From an uncultured Collinsella sp. (GTDB taxonomy: Bacteria; Actinomycetota; Coriobacteriia; Coriobacteriales; Coriobacteriaceae): a stretch of DNA of 6,372 bases. Positions within the stretch are counted from its first letter, which is position 1; each line of letters opens with the position of its first letter. The translations under genes and the position numbers were made by a program. The notes under the pieces are model-generated. The model was not told the origin of the DNA, ran no database searches, and worked only from the letters and a program-made list of their open reading frames with translations. The DNA is taken from NCBI GenBank assembly GCA_900752475.1, contig CAADVJ010000188.1:1-6372 (forward strand). The letters run 5' to 3'. Positions 5,050 to 6,372 of the stretch are shown here, in pieces.

Positions 5050-5484
5050 AGCGCACATCAGCGACCGTAAGAGATATCGGAGCACAACGCCCGTTGCCGC
5101 TCCACAGCAGTCGATCATCACATCGGTGATCATGCCAGCGCGTCCCGGCACAAAGAGCTGAATCGTCTCGTCGATCGAGGGAATCAGCAGCAGGAACACC
5201 GCCGTGGGCAGCAGCACGTCAAAGGTGCGCCGTCCCTCAAAATCAAAGGCGTGCGTTGCCAGGATGCCGAGCACCATATACTCGGTAAAATGCGCGCACT
5301 TGCGAACAACAAAGTTGGTCACCCATTCATATGGAAGTCCCACGCCGTGCAGGAAACCGCGGATAGCTTCCATGACCGTTAGGCTCAGCGAGCCCGACCC
5401 CGAGCCGGGAACCAGCGAATTGCCCCAGATCAAGAGCGCCATCAGGCAGGTTACAACCGCCCATTTTCGATTGATCTTAACCAT
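5035..5484 (-). CDS. VanZ-like integral membrane protein
   Basis: The 149-residue membrane protein carries the VanZ-family hallmarks: RKCAHFTEYMVLG (61-73), then DETIQLFVPGR (105-115) and D-x-x-x-D-x-x-G (121-128). Four hydrophobic segments are visible, near residues 8-24, 62-80, 90-103 and 122-141. VanZ in the enterococcal vanA cluster gives low-level teicoplanin resistance, but single VanZ-like proteins are widespread and mostly uncharacterised. No vanHAX or sensor genes are in this window, so resistance should not be assumed. The gene starts at ATG 5484-5482, 7 nt after the stop of the upstream gene. The nearest Shine-Dalgarno (GGAGG, complement of 5497-5501) lies inside that gene at a rather long 11 nt spacing, which suggests translational coupling. 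The C-terminal codons for AKKAA and the TAG stop overlap the terminator. Confidence 0.85.
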   Translation of the reverse strand: MVKINRKWAVVTCLMALLIWGNSLVPGSGSGSLSLTVMEAIRGFLHGVGLPYEWVTNFVVRKCAHFTEYMVLGILATHAFDFEGRRTFDVLLPTAVFLLLIPSIDETIQLFVPGRAGMITDVMIDCCGAATGVVLRYLLRSLMCAKKAA

Positions 5485-5491
5485 GCAGAAG

Positions 5492-6372
5492 TTATGCCTC
5501 CGCGCGGAGCGGCGCGAAGCTGGCGGTACCGCCCTCGATAACGCTCAGGTAGGCACGGCCCGTACGCTTAGCGGTAGAGGACTGCAGGCGCTCGATCTCT
5601 TCCTCGAGGATCTGATTGACGCGCTCGTGACGACGGTTTTCCATAATGCCGGCGGCAATAGCCTCGGCCCGCTCGATGCTCTCGCGCGAGATACGGGCAG
5701 TATCCTCGGGGAACACAGCGCTGTGACGGCCGACATAGGCGGGGGCAGCAGGCTGAGAGGCAGCGACGGGAGCGGGGGCTGCAACAGGAGCGGGCTCGTC
5801 AATCTCATCCAGAATCGCGGTGGCGGCGGCCCACATGTCCTCGTGGCCCGAGTAATCGGCCATGGGGACATCAACCTCGAGCGAGGCGTCCGGAAGGTCG
5901 CCGGTGTCGATGCGATCTTGGGCATCAATCGATGCGGTGATGGCCGCAGGCTCATCGAGGTCATCGAGATCGATGTCCGCGGCACCGGAGATGATAGGCA
6001 TGCTGGCAAGGTTTGCATTGTACGGCGCAGCCTCAGCCGCCTGCTGCTGGGCAGGAGCGCCCCAAAGCGAGCTCTCGGCGGCACGGCGGGCGGCAACGGC
6101 CTCCTCGTCCGCGGTCATGGCTTCATCAACGTACGAATTATCGGCAGAAGCGTTCGTGTCCGCCGAGGTAGCGCTGTAGGCGTTATTGGATGCCGCGTTG
6201 GCAACGAGTGCCACGAAAGCCGCAGTGCTGCCCGCAGGGGCGGCCTGGGAGCCCGATACGGCACGCGCCGCGGCGGCGATGTCGTCGCGATTGAAGGAGC
6301 CGGTCTGCCCGCCGTTGGTGAGCTCGTCGAGGGCGACTTGATAGACGGCGCGCGAGTGTGCAGGGTCGCAGC
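5492..6372 (-). CDS. Hypothetical Ala/Pro-rich acidic protein, C-terminal part (start outside window)
   Basis: The frame stays open from the TAA at 5494-5492 to the window edge, giving at least 293 residues. The GTG at 6214 is probably internal, since coding sequence continues upstream (for example HSRAVYQVALDELTNGGQTG near 6358-6299). I do not recognise a domain. The middle is low-complexity and acidic, rich in Ala, Asp and Glu (for example DIDLDDLDE), followed by an Ala/Pro linker (EPAPVAAPAPVAASQPAAP, about 5742-5798). Near the C-terminus, about 5590-5700 codes for a charged helical stretch (ISRESIERAEAIAAGIMENR, then a Glu/Arg-rich run) that could form a coiled coil. A short tail containing AYLSVIEGG follows. 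No membrane segment is seen. Composition suggests a disordered linker tethering an N-terminal domain outside the window. It is almost certainly co-transcribed with the VanZ-like gene. Confidence 0.75.
   Translation of the reverse strand, partial: CDPAHSRAVYQVALDELTNGGQTGSFNRDDIAAAARAVSGSQAAPAGSTAAFVALVANAASNNAYSATSADTNASADNSYVDEAMTADEEAVAARRAAESSLWGAPAQQQAAEAAPYNANLASMPIISGAADIDLDDLDEPAAITASIDAQDRIDTGDLPDASLEVDVPMADYSGHEDMWAAATAILDEIDEPAPVAAPAPVAASQPAAPAYVGRHSAVFPEDTARISRESIERAEAIAAGIMENRRHERVNQILEEEIERLQSSTAKRTGRAYLSVIEGGTASFAPLRAEA

Noticed and set aside
5035..5484. Glycopeptide resistance locus suggested by the VanZ-like protein
   Set aside because: No vanH, vanA-type ligase, vanX or vanRS genes are present, and isolated VanZ-like proteins are common and not evidence of resistance.
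6212..6214. GTG as start codon of the minus-strand gene ending at 5492
   Set aside because: The same frame stays open with plausible coding composition to the window edge and there is no clear ribosome binding site before this GTG, so it is more likely internal.

Overview
The window is GC-rich with strongly G/C-ending codons. It has compact genes separated by strong intrinsic terminators, AAAGGA-type ribosome binding sites and a small tRNA cluster. The gene complement (a GGGtGRT-family protein, an aspartate-oxidase-like flavoprotein, a ROK sugar kinase, a VanZ-like protein) and base composition suggest an anaerobic actinobacterium of the Coriobacteriia, such as Collinsella. This is an inference; no marker gene for taxonomy is present.

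Layout. Positions 1-253 (+) hold the C-terminus of a GGGtGRT-family protein, closed by a terminator at 289-321. Positions 510-2036 (+) encode a stand-alone FAD flavoprotein of the fumarate reductase / L-aspartate oxidase superfamily whose usual HPT active-site motif is replaced. Positions 2037-2640 hold no protein gene. They contain a nested pair of related palindromes (2080-2158) and a minus-strand tRNA operon transcribed His(GTG), Lys(CTT), Lys(CTT), with a recognisable promoter (2573-2601) and terminator (2211-2241). Positions 2712-3893 (+) encode a fold-type I PLP aminotransferase with its own terminator (3919-3957). Positions 4031-4921 (+) encode a ROK-family fructokinase-type sugar kinase with a TATACT -10 box upstream. 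Positions 5004-5049 form an 18-bp bidirectional terminator shared with the converging minus-strand pair: a VanZ-like membrane protein (5035-5484) preceded 7 nt upstream by the C-terminal part of an unrecognised Ala/Pro-rich protein (5492 to the window edge).

The plus-strand genes look like independent metabolic transcription units rather than one operon: each is bounded by a terminator or by the oppositely oriented tRNA operon. The two minus-strand genes at the right are very probably co-transcribed. No clear mobile element, CRISPR array or defence system is visible. The least ordinary items are the palindrome pair at 2080-2158, the altered active site of the flavoprotein, and the VanZ stop codon lying inside a terminator stem.
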